The notes beneath the pieces were generated by a model. It searched no databases, had not been told where the DNA came from, and worked only from the letters and a program-made list of their open reading frames with translations. A stretch of 12,802 nucleotides of DNA. It comes from Aquisalimonas sp. (GTDB lineage: Bacteria > Pseudomonadota > Gammaproteobacteria > Nitrococcales > Aquisalimonadaceae). The translations under genes were made by a program, and so were the position numbers. The stretch spans positions 1 to 12,802 of the forward strand of contig SKYZ01000184.1 of assembly GCA_007127625.1 (NCBI GenBank). Direction: 5' to 3'. Every line of letters starts with the position of its first letter. Positions within the stretch are counted from its first letter, which is position 1. Shown piece after piece: positions 1 to 7,455 of this stretch.

Positions 1-1378
1 GAAGCGCTGCCCGGCCGCGGACGTCACCCCCCGGTTTCAGCTCCGCATCGCCGATGGCGGCGATGGGGGACTGCGCCAGGATGTCCCGCGCCCATTCCAG
101 AGCATCCACCAGCCGTTCAGCGTCGGCATCCACGGACAGGTAGTCGGGATCGATACGCGGTGACATCTGCGGCTGGCCAGTATGCAGCCCGACGCGGCCG
201 CGACTCTCCGGACGCAGGAAACAGGTCCGCAGCGTATACCCGTAGCCTGCCATTGTGCGCCGAAGGTCCAGTCCGTGATCGTCCTCGATGGCTGGCAGAA
301 AATGCATCTGCAGATCCGGGATCTCGTCGGCCGCGCTGCTATGCAGGAACGCGCCCGCCTCGGCCAGATTGCTGCACAGCTCCCCGCGGCCGTGCCGTAG
401 GTAGTCCCACAGCCCCCGCAAGCCTCGTGGCAGGTAACTGGGGTGGAAGGAAATGCCGCGTCGATCCTTGGTGCCCCAGACCACGGAGACATCCAGGTGG
501 TCCTGCAAGTTCGCGCCCACCCCGGGAAGGTCATGGCGCACGGCCACGCCTGCGGCTTCGAGTTCCCGGGGTGAGCCGATGCCGGAGAGCTGCAGGATGT
601 GCGGAGTACACACGGCACCAGCGGCAAGGATGACCTCGGTACTGGCCATCACGCTGTAGCGATGACGGCCCTTACTGTAGACCACGCCGGTGATCCGACC
701 CCCCTCCTGGAGCAGCTGGTGGACCGGGGCACCGGTGATCACGGTCAGATTGCGACGCTGGCGCACCGGGTCCAGGTAGGCCCGGGCGTTGCTGCAGCGC
801 TGCCCGCCCTCCTGCATGACGTGGTAGGGGCCAACGCCCGTCTGTGTGGCCGCGTTGAAATCAGGATTGTACGGAATGCCGGCAGTCACGGCGGCGTCGA
901 CAAAGGCCTGACAGAACGGGTTGAACGTCCGCAGCGGCTCCACCGACAGCGGGCCGCTGTCTCCATGCCAGGCATCCGCGCCACCGGCGAATCGCTCGGA
1001 GCGCCGGAAGTACGGCAGCATGGACTGCCAGTTCCAGCCGGTGGCGCCATCGGCTTCCCAGGCGTCATAGTCCGCCGGATGCCCCCGGGTGTAGCACATG
1101 GCGTTGATGGCGCTGCTGCCACCCAGAGTGCGCCCGCGCGGCCAGAACAGCCTGCGGTTATTCAGCCGCGCCTGCGCCTCGGTGCGGTAGGCCCAGTTGA
1201 ACCGCCGGCTGCGCATGAGGCCAGTAATACCCACTGGCACCCGGATCAGCGGATTCCAGTCCGGCGGCCCCGCCTCCAGCAGGCAGACCCGCACGTCGGG
1301 ATCTTCGCTCAGGCGGTTGGCGAGGACGCACCCGGCCGATCCGCCGCCGATGATGAGATAGTCCACGGCCTCGGCCAC
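1..1378 (-). CDS. GMC-family FAD-dependent oxidoreductase (choline dehydrogenase-like), 3' end outside window
   Basis: A flavin-dependent oxidoreductase of the glucose-methanol-choline family, which oxidises alcohols. Read on the minus strand from a GTG at 1378, it gives 459 complete codons with no stop before the left edge. The N-terminus carries the FAD-binding Rossmann motif (GGGSAG at residues 11-16, ending in the acidic E35 of LLEAG). GMC signature 1 lies at about 79-96 (PRGRTLGGSSAIN) and signature 2 at 254-268 (GAVCTPHILQLSGIG). Family members run to about 530 residues, so the C-terminal part with the catalytic His and the His/Asn partner is missing only because the window ends. The GTG start is chosen because GGAGG lies about 7 nt upstream and the Rossmann motif follows at once. 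It sits 80 bp downstream of the crotonase gene and is probably in the same transcription unit. The alcohol substrate is unknown; choline dehydrogenase itself cannot be claimed. Confidence 0.93.
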   Translation of the reverse strand, partial: MAEAVDYLIIGGGSAGCVLANRLSEDPDVRVCLLEAGPPDWNPLIRVPVGITGLMRSRRFNWAYRTEAQARLNNRRLFWPRGRTLGGSSAINAMCYTRGHPADYDAWEADGATGWNWQSMLPYFRRSERFAGGADAWHGDSGPLSVEPLRTFNPFCQAFVDAAVTAGIPYNPDFNAATQTGVGPYHVMQEGGQRCSNARAYLDPVRQRRNLTVITGAPVHQLLQEGGRITGVVYSKGRHRYSVMASTEVILAAGAVCTPHILQLSGIGSPRELEAAGVAVRHDLPGVGANLQDHLDVSVVWGTKDRRGISFHPSYLPRGLRGLWDYLRHGRGELCSNLAEAGAFLHSSAADEIPDLQMHFLPAIEDDHGLDLRRTMAGYGYTLRTCFLRPESRGRVGLHTGQPQMSPRIDPDYLSVDADAERLVDALEWARDILAQSPIAAIGDAELKPGGDVRGRAAL

Positions 1379-1458
1379 GGTCGATTCCTCCCTGATCTTC
1401 GTTGTTGGGATTCCTGCTTTCTACGATCGTCCCGGCCCGGATGCCTTGAATCAGAAGG

Positions 1459-2214
1459 TCATCCGTTGTTGTTCCCGCCGCCACCGAAACGGGCGAACAC
1501 CTCCTGGGCCTCCGGGTGGCGACAGTTCTCCACGAAGGCCGCCAGGGCCGCGGCATCGTGGGTCTCCGCATCGGCCAGGACCAGGCTACGAAAGAACGCC
1601 TTGGTCGCCCGTGCCGAGGCCTGCGGCAGGGCGGCAATGCGTTCGGCCAGCTCCAGGGCCGTGGTCTGCGCCTCGCCGCTTGCGCTGGTGTAGTCGGCAA
1701 TGCCCAGCTCCCGTGCGGCACACCCGTCAAGCCGTTCATGGCCCCAGGTCAGCCGGCGTGCCGTTACCGGCCCGACACGCGCAGCCAGGGTACTGAGCCC
1801 CCAGGGCGGCAGGAAACCGCTGGGCACTTCCGCAAGATTCCAGATGGCGTCCTCGGCGCTCACCACCAGATCACAGGACGTGGCAAGAATGAACCCACCG
1901 CCGAAGGCATGCCCCTCCACCGCCGCCAGCACCGGGGTCTCCAGCAGCCCCAACCGGCGTGCGAGGGCCCCGGCCCGGCGATGGAGATCGGCCAGGGTCG
2001 GCTCGTCGCACTGGCTCATCTCCTTCAGGTCGCTGCCCGCACAGAAGCTTGGCGGGGCGCCGGTCAGAACAATGGCACGGACAGCCTCGTCGCCGTCCAG
2101 GGCTACAAGGGTTTCTTCCAGTCTGCCCACCAGGGCCGCGGACAGTGCGTTCAAGCGCTCCGGCCGGTTCAGGGTCACCAGGCCAACAGCCCCCTCCCTG
2201 TCCTGCCTGATCAC
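1459..2214 (-). CDS. Enoyl-CoA hydratase/isomerase (crotonase) family protein
   Basis: A 251-residue crotonase-fold protein, full length for the family, which acts on acyl-CoA thioesters. The CoA and oxyanion-hole segment is visible as FCAGSDLKEM (residues 57-66) together with EGHAFGGG (100-107). Aligned with mitochondrial enoyl-CoA hydratase, the second catalytic glutamate (Glu164) is kept as E129. The first (Glu144, in GGGCELAMMCD) is replaced by Ile109 in GGGFILATSCD; the 20-residue spacing between the two positions is exact, so the alignment is firm. The protein is therefore unlikely to be an ordinary hydratase and may be an isomerase, lyase, hydrolase or other crotonase. It starts at a GTG that overlaps the stop of the upstream ThDP enzyme by 4 nt (GTGA, 2211-2214), which implies translational coupling. 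The C-terminus is an odd Gly/Asn-rich tail (GGGGNNNG). Confidence 0.9.
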   Translation of the reverse strand: MIRQDREGAVGLVTLNRPERLNALSAALVGRLEETLVALDGDEAVRAIVLTGAPPSFCAGSDLKEMSQCDEPTLADLHRRAGALARRLGLLETPVLAAVEGHAFGGGFILATSCDLVVSAEDAIWNLAEVPSGFLPPWGLSTLAARVGPVTARRLTWGHERLDGCAARELGIADYTSASGEAQTTALELAERIAALPQASARATKAFFRSLVLADAETHDAAALAAFVENCRHPEAQEVFARFGGGGNNNG

Positions 2215-3755
2215 AGGACCACCTCCAGCATTCGCGGGCCATGTTCGCGCATGGCGGCGGCGAAGTGGGTGTTGAAGGCGTCCGTGCTCTCGATGCGATG
2301 GGCCTCCACGCCCATGCCCCGGGCGAGGGATGTCCAGTCCAGCTCCGGGTTGCCGATGTCCATCAACGCCCGGGCGCTGGCGCCGACCTCGCCCAGCCCG
2401 AGCCGGTCGAATTCGTTATGCAGGATGCGGTAGCTGCGATTGGCGTAGACCACGATGGTGATATCCAGCCGTTCGCGGGCCATGGTCCACAGGGACTGGA
2501 CGTTGTACATGCCGGCACCGTCCGCCTGCAGGCACAGCACTTTGCGATCAGGACAGGCCACGGCAGCGCCGATACCCATGGGCAGCCCCCCGCCCAGCGC
2601 ACCCCCCGTCAGCGACAGCCAGTCGTGGGGCGGGCAACCCGCCGTCGCCTCGGGCAGACCACCGCGGGAGGTGACCGCCTCGTCAGAGACGATGGCGCCT
2701 TCGGGCAGATGGGCAGCGATGCTCTGCCCCACCGTCTGCGGGGTGAGGTCCCCGGAGGCGGGCTCGGGCACGGAGGACGCCTGCACCGTTGCACCGTCGG
2801 TGGCGGCGCCCAGCCGGTGGCATAACTGCTCCAGGGCACCAACGGAATCCTCACCCGGAGCCGCCAGGGTGTGGATGTGACAGGAGTCCGGCGTCAACCA
2901 GCTGGGCTGATCCGGGTAGGCGAAAAACCCCACCGGCGGTACCGTCTCCACCAGAATCAGATGTGTGGCCTCGCCCAGCAGTGCCGCCCCCTGATCCGGA
3001 TAGCGCGGAAAGCGCTCCACGGGACTGCGACCGGCACCCCGCTGGAGGCGGGGGGTGAAGGTATCGGCAAACACCCGGGCACCGGTGGCATTGGCCAGAC
3101 GACTGGCAGCCTCCAGGCCATCCGCGCGCACCGCGGCACCGTTCATGAGCACCACGACGGGCTCCCCGGAGCGCAGGACCTTTTCCAGATGGTCGAGCAC
3201 CGCTTGATCAACCTTGGGGCGCCGGGTCGGCTCCAGCGCCGGCGCCGGCTCACCCGCCTCGTTCCAGCTGCAGTCGGCGGGCAGGATCAGGCTGGCAATC
3301 TGCCCCGGGGGGCCGTGGGCGGCCCGCACCGCGTCGCGCGCATCCGTCGCCAGCAGACGGGAGGAGGCGCAGGTCCGCAGCCAGCCGGACACCGGACGCG
3401 CGTAGGCGACCACATCCGAGGCCAGGGGCGTCTCGTACTGCCGATGCCAGGTGGCATGTTCGCCCACCACGTTGACAATGGGCGTACGCGCCCGCATGGC
3501 GTTGTGGAGTTGGGACAGCCCGTTGCCAAGGCCTGGCCCAAGATGAAACAGCGTGGCCGCGGGCTTGTCTGCCATGCGGGCATAGCCGTCGGCGGCACCG
3601 GCGACGACACCCTCGAACAGCCCCAGCACCGGGCGCATCCCCGGCACCCGATCCAGGGCTGCCACGAAGTGCATCTCGGAGGTCCCCGGATTGGCGAAGC
3701 AGGTATCAACGCCGCTGTTCAGAAGCGTGCGTAACAGCGTTTCTGCACCATTCAT
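2211..3755 (-). CDS. ThDP-dependent enzyme, benzoylformate decarboxylase-like (acetolactate synthase superfamily)
   Basis: A 514-residue thiamine-diphosphate enzyme with the usual order of pyrimidine-binding domain, central domain and pyrophosphate-binding domain. The cofactor-activating glutamate is E48 (LFEGVVAGAADGYAR). The pyrophosphate motif is at 411-439 and reads ADG...N instead of the standard GDG...N, with D412 and N439 as likely Mg2+ ligands. The length and the segments NPGTSE (22-27), TLFHLGPGLGNG (68-79) and NVQSLWTMA resemble benzoylformate decarboxylase more than true acetolactate synthases, which are about 550-590 residues long. T25 and H71 match its active-site Ser26 and His70, but its His281 has no histidine counterpart near VGFFAYP (275-281). 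Automatic annotation would probably say 'acetolactate synthase large subunit'; a 2-oxoacid decarboxylase or C-C lyase is likelier. The start is supported by GGGGAGAG 5 nt before the ATG. The gene is coupled to the crotonase by the GTGA overlap. I see no convincing promoter in the 167 bp upstream. Confidence 0.88.
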   Translation of the reverse strand: MNGAETLLRTLLNSGVDTCFANPGTSEMHFVAALDRVPGMRPVLGLFEGVVAGAADGYARMADKPAATLFHLGPGLGNGLSQLHNAMRARTPIVNVVGEHATWHRQYETPLASDVVAYARPVSGWLRTCASSRLLATDARDAVRAAHGPPGQIASLILPADCSWNEAGEPAPALEPTRRPKVDQAVLDHLEKVLRSGEPVVVLMNGAAVRADGLEAASRLANATGARVFADTFTPRLQRGAGRSPVERFPRYPDQGAALLGEATHLILVETVPPVGFFAYPDQPSWLTPDSCHIHTLAAPGEDSVGALEQLCHRLGAATDGATVQASSVPEPASGDLTPQTVGQSIAAHLPEGAIVSDEAVTSRGGLPEATAGCPPHDWLSLTGGALGGGLPMGIGAAVACPDRKVLCLQADGAGMYNVQSLWTMARERLDITIVVYANRSYRILHNEFDRLGLGEVGASARALMDIGNPELDWTSLARGMGVEAHRIESTDAFNTHFAAAMREHGPRMLEVVL

Positions 3756-3922
3756 GACTCTCTCCCCTGTGACCGGATCGGCCGCGTTCTTGTTATGTAC
3801 CGACGCCGCGCCGCCGGCTCCGCCAGCGATCAGCGCACGAGTGCCCGCTCTGCGCAGGCCCTTTCAGTTTATGAACCATCAGTTGAACGCAAGAGGGACG
3901 CGCCGTCAAAGGCCGCAAAGGA

Positions 3923-5143
3923 TCAGCCCAGCACGCCCTTCTCTCGCAGGGCGGCGATTTCCTCGGTGGAGTGGCCAAGCAGATCGCGCAGGACCTTATC
4001 CGAATGCTCGCCAAGCTCCGGTGCCGGTGCGTGATCACCCAGCGGCGTGGCGGAGTAGCGGATCGGGTTGGCCACGCCGGGGATGGTTCCCAGTTCGGGG
4101 TGGTGGGTGTAGGTCTGCATGCCGCGGGCTTGGATCTGGGGATCGTCGAAAACCCTGTCGATGCTGTTCACCGGGCCGCAGGGCACGCCCGTGGCTTCCA
4201 GGTCCCGCAGCCAGTCATCCGTGGTGCGGGTGCGGAACACGGCAGCAAGCTCGGGGATCAGCGCATCCCGGTGTGCGACCCGCCCGGCATTGGTGGTAAA
4301 GCGGTGATCCGCGGGCAGGTCGGGTCGCCCCATGACTTCGCCCAGGCGCAGGAACTGGTCGTCGTTGCCGACGGTGAGCACCAGATAGCCATCCCGGGTG
4401 GGGAAGGTCTGGTAGGGCACGATGTTGGGGTGGGCGTTGCCCATGCGTTGCGGCACCTGCCCGCCCACCAGGTAGTTCATGGCCTGGTTTGCCAGGGTGG
4501 CCACCTGGACGTCCAGCAGCGCCAGGTCGATGTGCTGGCCTTCGCCGGTGCGCTCACGGTGGGCCAGCGCCGCAAGACTGGCCACGGTGGCGTACATGCC
4601 GGTGAGAATGTCGGTGAGGGCAACCCCCACCTTGGTGGGCTCGCCACCCTGATCGTCCGGCGCGCCGGTAATGCTCATGAGGCCGCCCATGGCCTGGAGC
4701 AGAAAGTCGTAACCAGCACGCTCGCGATACGGTCCGGTCTGGCCGAAACCGGTAATGGAGCAGTAGATGAGCCCCGGATTCACGGCCTGGAGGCTGTCGT
4801 AGTCGAGCCCGTACCGGGCCAGGCCGCCCACCTTGTAGTTCTCCAGCAGAATGTCGCTCTGTGCCGCCAGCTCCTTCACCAACGCCTGGCCCTCGGGGCG
4901 CGTGATGTCGATGGCGACAGAGCGCTTGCCGCGATTGGCAGAGAGGTAGTAGGCGGACTCGGTATCGTTGCCGTCCGCGTCCTTGAGGTAGGGCGGCCCC
5001 CAGCCACGCGTGTCATCACCCCGTCCCGGCCGCTCGACCTTGATCACCTCGGCGCCGAGATCGGCGAACAGCTGGCCGGCCCAGGGGCCGGCGAGGATGC
5101 GGCTCAGGTCGAGGACTCTGACGTGGCCGAGAACGGTGGTCAT
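3923..5143 (-). CDS. CaiB/BaiF family (type III) CoA-transferase
   Basis: A 406-residue CoA-transferase that moves CoA between carboxylic acids through a mixed-anhydride/thioester on an active-site aspartate. The N-terminus is typical (VLDLSRILAGPWAGQLFADLGAEVIKVERP, residues 10-39). The family segment GYDFLLQAMGGLMSITG is at 144-160, and the likely catalytic Asp is D178 in KVGVALTDILTGMYA. The open frame continues upstream to 5605, but that extension runs through the repeat region and has no family similarity. The ATG at 5143 is chosen because it puts the conserved N-terminus at the start and has AGGAG about 9 nt upstream. The protein resembles succinyl-CoA-dependent transferases such as glutarate CoA-transferase (SUGCT) and formyl-CoA transferase, but the acid substrate cannot be assigned. 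It lies 167 bp upstream of the ThDP gene on the same strand, so shared function is plausible. Confidence 0.92.
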   Translation of the reverse strand: MTTVLGHVRVLDLSRILAGPWAGQLFADLGAEVIKVERPGRGDDTRGWGPPYLKDADGNDTESAYYLSANRGKRSVAIDITRPEGQALVKELAAQSDILLENYKVGGLARYGLDYDSLQAVNPGLIYCSITGFGQTGPYRERAGYDFLLQAMGGLMSITGAPDDQGGEPTKVGVALTDILTGMYATVASLAALAHRERTGEGQHIDLALLDVQVATLANQAMNYLVGGQVPQRMGNAHPNIVPYQTFPTRDGYLVLTVGNDDQFLRLGEVMGRPDLPADHRFTTNAGRVAHRDALIPELAAVFRTRTTDDWLRDLEATGVPCGPVNSIDRVFDDPQIQARGMQTYTHHPELGTIPGVANPIRYSATPLGDHAPAPELGEHSDKVLRDLLGHSTEEIAALREKGVLG

Positions 5144-5241
5144 GACCTTGCACTCCTGGGTTTCAAACTGACTGGGCTTACGGGAGGGGTGGCGCAGGCG
5201 GGTGGTGGTCTCGGTTGGGCTCCACTCAGCCACATACAGCA

Positions 5242-5266
5242 CGTAGGGTGGACCTTCAGGTCCACC
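5242..5266 (+). repeat. REP-like hairpin element a
   Basis: A CGTAGG head is followed by a perfect hairpin with arms GGTGGACCT (5247-5255) and AGGTCCACC (5258-5266) around a 2-nt centre. A short GTAG head 5' of a palindrome is the hallmark of REP elements recognised by RAYT (TnpA-REP) transposases. It is the plus-oriented partner of element b. Confidence 0.75.
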
Positions 5267-5311
5267 GTTACCCGCCCTCGATGTGCCGCCTTGGCCTGCG
5301 AATCTGGTGAA

Positions 5312-5336
5312 GGCGGACCTGAAGGTCCGCCCTACG
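5312..5336 (-). repeat. REP-like hairpin element b
   Basis: Inverted copy of element a. On the minus strand it reads CGTAGGG and then the hairpin; the arms are GGCGGACCT (5312-5320) and AGGTCCGCC (5323-5331). It differs from element a at one stem pair only, T-A changed to C-G on both arms, so the stem is conserved although the sequence changed. Confidence 0.75.
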
Positions 5337-5338
5337 GG

Positions 5339-5349
5339 TTGATGCACCG
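5339..5349 (+). repeat. Half copy of a REP-like element (d)
   Basis: TTGATGCACCG matches the distal arm of element c in the opposite orientation and forms an 11-bp perfect inverted repeat with CGGTGCATCAA at 5375-5385. The CGTAGG head and first arm are absent, so this looks like a truncated element. Confidence 0.5.
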
Positions 5350-5374
5350 AATCACCGTTGATCGAGGCCGTTAA

Positions 5375-5398
5375 CGGTGCATCAAGATGCACCCTACG
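5375..5398 (-). repeat. REP-like hairpin element c
   Basis: On the minus strand a CGTAGGG head (5392-5398) precedes a hairpin with arms GGTGCATC (5376-5383) and GATGCACC (5386-5393) around a 2-nt centre. It has the same head and architecture as elements a and b but a different stem sequence, so it is a related subfamily. Confidence 0.7.
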
Positions 5399-5428
5399 CA
5401 CCGCGGCAGCAGGAATCACGTTGCCATC

Positions 5429-5462
5429 AAAAACGGGGCGTCCCGCTGGGAGCGCCCCGTTT
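5429..5462 (-). terminator. Rho-independent terminator downstream of etfA
   Basis: On the minus strand a 10-bp stem (AAACGGGGCG with CGCCCCGTTT) is extended inside by 4 more pairs past a one-base bulge, closed by a 3-nt loop, and followed by a run of five T residues. It begins 24 nt after the etfA stop codon, so it should end the etfBA transcript and insulate it from the catabolic cluster downstream. Confidence 0.85.
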
Positions 5463-5486
5463 CTGAACCGGAGGTTCGCAACGAAC

Positions 5487-6428
5487 TCAGCGAACCTTGT
5501 CCAGCTCCTTCGAGAACTCCGGAACGGCCTCGAACAGGTCCGCCACCAGGCCGTAGTCGGCCACCTCGAAGATCGGGGCCTCCTCGTCCTTGTTGATGGC
5601 GACAATCACCTTCGAGCCTTCCATGCCGGCCAGGTGCTGGATGGCGCCGGAGATACCTACCGCCAGGTACAGATCCGGGGCGACGATCTTGCCGGTCTGG
5701 CCCACCTGATAGTCGTTAGGCACGAAGCCGGCGTCCACCGCTGCGCGGGAAGCCCCCAGGGCGGCGTTGAGCTTGTCGGCCACTTCTTCCAGGATCTTGA
5801 AGTTTTCGCCGCTGCCCATGCCGCGACCACCCGAAACCACGACCTTGGCGGACGTGAGCTCCGGACGGTCGGACTTGGTCAGCTCCTGGCTGACGAAATC
5901 GGCCACGCCGCTGTGCTCCAGCGCGTCTACCGATTCCACCGATGCGGAACCACCCTCGGCCGCCGCCGGATCGAAGGCCGTCGGGCGGACGGTGATCACC
6001 TTGATACTGTCGGTGGCCTGCACCGTGGCCATGGCGTTACCGGCATAGATCGGCCGCACGAAGGTGTCTTCGGACTCCACGCTGGTGATCTCGGACACCT
6101 GGGCCACGTCCAGCAGTGCCGCCACACGAGGCATCATGTTCTTGCCGAACGTAGTGGCCGGGGCCAGTACATGCCCGTAATTGCTGGCCATGGAAGAGAC
6201 CAGGCTGGCCAGATCCTCGGCGAGGCCGTGCTCGTAGTGCGGCGCATCGGCGAGCAGCACTTTGCTGACACCGTCGACTTTCGCCGCGGCATCGGCCACC
6301 GCACTGCAGTCCTTACCGGCGACGAGCACATGCACATCGCTGCCGATGGCCTTGGCGGCACTCACCGTACCCAGCGTCGACGACGCCAGGTTCGTGTTGT
6401 CATGTTCTGCTACGACAAGAATGGTCAT
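5487..6428 (-). CDS. etfA: Electron transfer flavoprotein alpha subunit
   Basis: The FAD-carrying alpha subunit of electron transfer flavoprotein. It accepts electrons from cytoplasmic acyl-CoA and related dehydrogenases and passes them to ETF:quinone oxidoreductase. At 313 residues it is standard length. The N-terminal half is the alpha/beta domain ([10 protein letters not shown]...). The C-terminal FAD domain contains SGGRGMGS (199-206), QVGQTGK (242-247 region) and the alpha-subunit signature [13 protein letters not shown]...VIVAIN (253-279), followed by [19 protein letters not shown] (281-299). The ATG lies 1 nt after the etfB stop, and the ribosome-binding sequence AAGGTGAT is inside the end of etfB, so the two genes are co-translated. 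A terminator follows. The pair is expected to serve beta-oxidation-type pathways, possibly including the neighbouring CoA-ester cluster, but no acyl-CoA dehydrogenase is visible in this window. Confidence 0.97.
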   Translation of the reverse strand: MTILVVAEHDNTNLASSTLGTVSAAKAIGSDVHVLVAGKDCSAVADAAAKVDGVSKVLLADAPHYEHGLAEDLASLVSSMASNYGHVLAPATTFGKNMMPRVAALLDVAQVSEITSVESEDTFVRPIYAGNAMATVQATDSIKVITVRPTAFDPAAAEGGSASVESVDALEHSGVADFVSQELTKSDRPELTSAKVVVSGGRGMGSGENFKILEEVADKLNAALGASRAAVDAGFVPNDYQVGQTGKIVAPDLYLAVGISGAIQHLAGMEGSKVIVAINKDEEAPIFEVADYGLVADLFEAVPEFSKELDKVR

Positions 6429-6429
6429 C

Positions 6430-7179
6430 TCAGATCACCTTCGCTTCGTTCTTGAGCTTGTCGACGAGTTCAGCTACGTCCGCCACCTTGATGCCGCCCT
6501 GGCGCTTCGGCGGCTCGGAGACCTTCACGGTCTTCACGCGGGGCGTGGTGTCCACCCCCAGCTCATCCGGCGTCATGGTGTCGAGCTGCTTCTTCTTGGC
6601 CTTCATGATGTTCGGCAGCTTGGCGTAGCGCGGCTCGTTGAGGCGCAGGTCGGTGGTGACCACCGCCGGCAGCTTCAGGGACACCGTTTCGGCGCCGCCG
6701 TCGATCTCGCGGGTGACCTGGACCTTGCCATCCTGGACGTCCACTACCGAGGCAAACGTCCCCTGGCCCCAGCCCATCAGCGCGGCAAACATCTGGCCGG
6801 TCTGGTTGGCATCGTCGTCGATGGCCTGCTTGCCCAGGATCACCATGTCAGGGTTTTCCTTCTCGGCCACCGCCTTGAGCATCTTGGCCACCGCGAGCGG
6901 CTCCAGCGCATCGCTGGTTTCCACCAGGATGCCGCGATCACCACCCATGGCCAGCGCCGTGCGAATGGTCTCCTGGCACTGGCTGACACCCATGGAAACG
7001 ACGACCACCTCTTCGGCAACGCCCTTTTCCTTGAGCCGCACGGCCTCCTCGACGGCGATTTCGTCGAAGGGATTCATGGACATCTTGACGTTGGCGGTTT
7101 CTACGCCGCTGCCGTCCGCTTTCACGCGGACTTTCACGTTGTAGTCCACCACGCGCTTCACGGGCACCAGAATCTTCAT
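6430..7179 (-). CDS. etfB: Electron transfer flavoprotein beta subunit
   Basis: The AMP-binding beta subunit of ETF, 249 residues, full length. The N-terminus [14 protein letters not shown] is typical. AMP-binding segments are seen at about 35-53 ([19 protein letters not shown]) and 116-137 ([14 protein letters not shown]). The beta-subunit signature covers about 155-175 (VTREIDGG...LPAVVTT). The recognition loop [18 protein letters not shown] (180-197) is the part that docks on partner dehydrogenases; L188 corresponds to the anchor leucine known from human ETF. The ATG has GGAG 5 nt upstream. It is the first gene of the etfBA operon, driven by the promoter at 7288-7316. The charged [17 protein letters not shown] stretch is normal for bacterial group I ETFs, so this is a housekeeping ETF and not a bifurcating one. 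Confidence 0.97.
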   Translation of the reverse strand: MKILVPVKRVVDYNVKVRVKADGSGVETANVKMSMNPFDEIAVEEAVRLKEKGVAEEVVVVSMGVSQCQETIRTALAMGGDRGILVETSDALEPLAVAKMLKAVAEKENPDMVILGKQAIDDDANQTGQMFAALMGWGQGTFASVVDVQDGKVQVTREIDGGAETVSLKLPAVVTTDLRLNEPRYAKLPNIMKAKKKQLDTMTPDELGVDTTPRVKTVKVSEPPKRQGGIKVADVAELVDKLKNEAKVI

Positions 7180-7211
7180 AGCATCTCCATTCTGCGTTAG
7201 TGCGCTTGGCG

Positions 7212-7250
7212 ACAGTCGAGTGATTCAATCGCGCCGGCCTTGCCGACTGT
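7212..7250 (-). promoter_or_regulatory. Inverted repeat in the etfB leader
   Basis: ACAGTCG (7212-7218) and CGACTGT (7244-7250) are perfect complements separated by 25 nt. They lie in the predicted 5' untranslated leader of etfBA, upstream of the ribosome-binding site. They could form an mRNA stem or a split operator; the function is not known. Confidence 0.35.
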
Positions 7251-7258
7251 TCCGCTAT

Positions 7259-7275
7259 GCGAAATCGTGTTTCGC
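7259..7275 (-). promoter_or_regulatory. Short palindrome in the etfB leader
   Basis: GCGAAA-TCGTG-TTTCGC is a perfect 6-bp inverted repeat with a 5-nt centre, just downstream of the predicted etfB transcription start. The position suits a repressor operator or an RNA hairpin. No regulator can be named. Confidence 0.4.
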
Positions 7276-7287
7276 TACAGTGCGATG

Positions 7288-7316
7288 AGCATAGATAAGC
7301 ATCTGATCGGTGTCAA
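7288..7316 (-). promoter_or_regulatory. Sigma70-type promoter of etfBA
   Basis: On the minus strand a perfect -35 box TTGACA (7311-7316) is followed by a 17-nt spacer (7294-7310) and the -10 box TATGCT (7288-7293). The predicted start is near 7281, giving a leader of about 100 nt before the etfB ATG. It is the clearest promoter in the window and implies strong, constitutive-type expression unless the leader repeats are regulatory. Confidence 0.75.
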
Positions 7317-7455
7317 ATTGCACCGGCGATGACCCGGGCTGGTGACACGACACGACGCATTGTACATAAGGCGCACCTGCTGTCGCTTGCCCGGCTGCGA
7401 AATGCACCTTCGGGATTGTGCCCCAACCGGGGATCCGGTACACGACGATTACGAC

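Larger units (their letters stand above)
5144..5486. other. Intergenic region between etfA and the CoA-transferase gene
   Basis: This 343-bp gap contains the etfA terminator at its right end and the REP-like hairpin cluster in the middle. The stretch next to the CoA-transferase gene (5144-5240) should hold that gene's promoter, but I see no convincing -35/-10 pair there. No protein-coding signal is evident in the gap. Confidence 0.7.

Noticed and set aside
599..1693. A 364-codon plus-strand frame opposite the GMC and crotonase genes
   Set aside because: It crosses two real genes and their gap with no motif, and the minus-strand frame carries both GMC signatures.
3756..3922. Promoter or terminator between the CoA-transferase and ThDP genes
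   Set aside because: I found only weak -10-like patches without a partner at proper spacing and no hairpin with a T-run.
3971..5374. A 467-codon plus-strand frame opposite the CoA-transferase gene
   Set aside because: It is a mirror frame of a well-supported gene with His/Gly/Val-rich, low-information protein and no family motif.
5242..5398. CRISPR array
   Set aside because: The repeats are palindromic, alternate in orientation, vary in stem sequence and are irregularly spaced; no cas genes are near.
5144..5605. N-terminal extension of the CoA-transferase frame up to 5605
   Set aside because: It runs through the REP-like hairpins, the terminator and the end of etfA. The conserved N-terminus starts at 5143 with its own ribosome-binding site.
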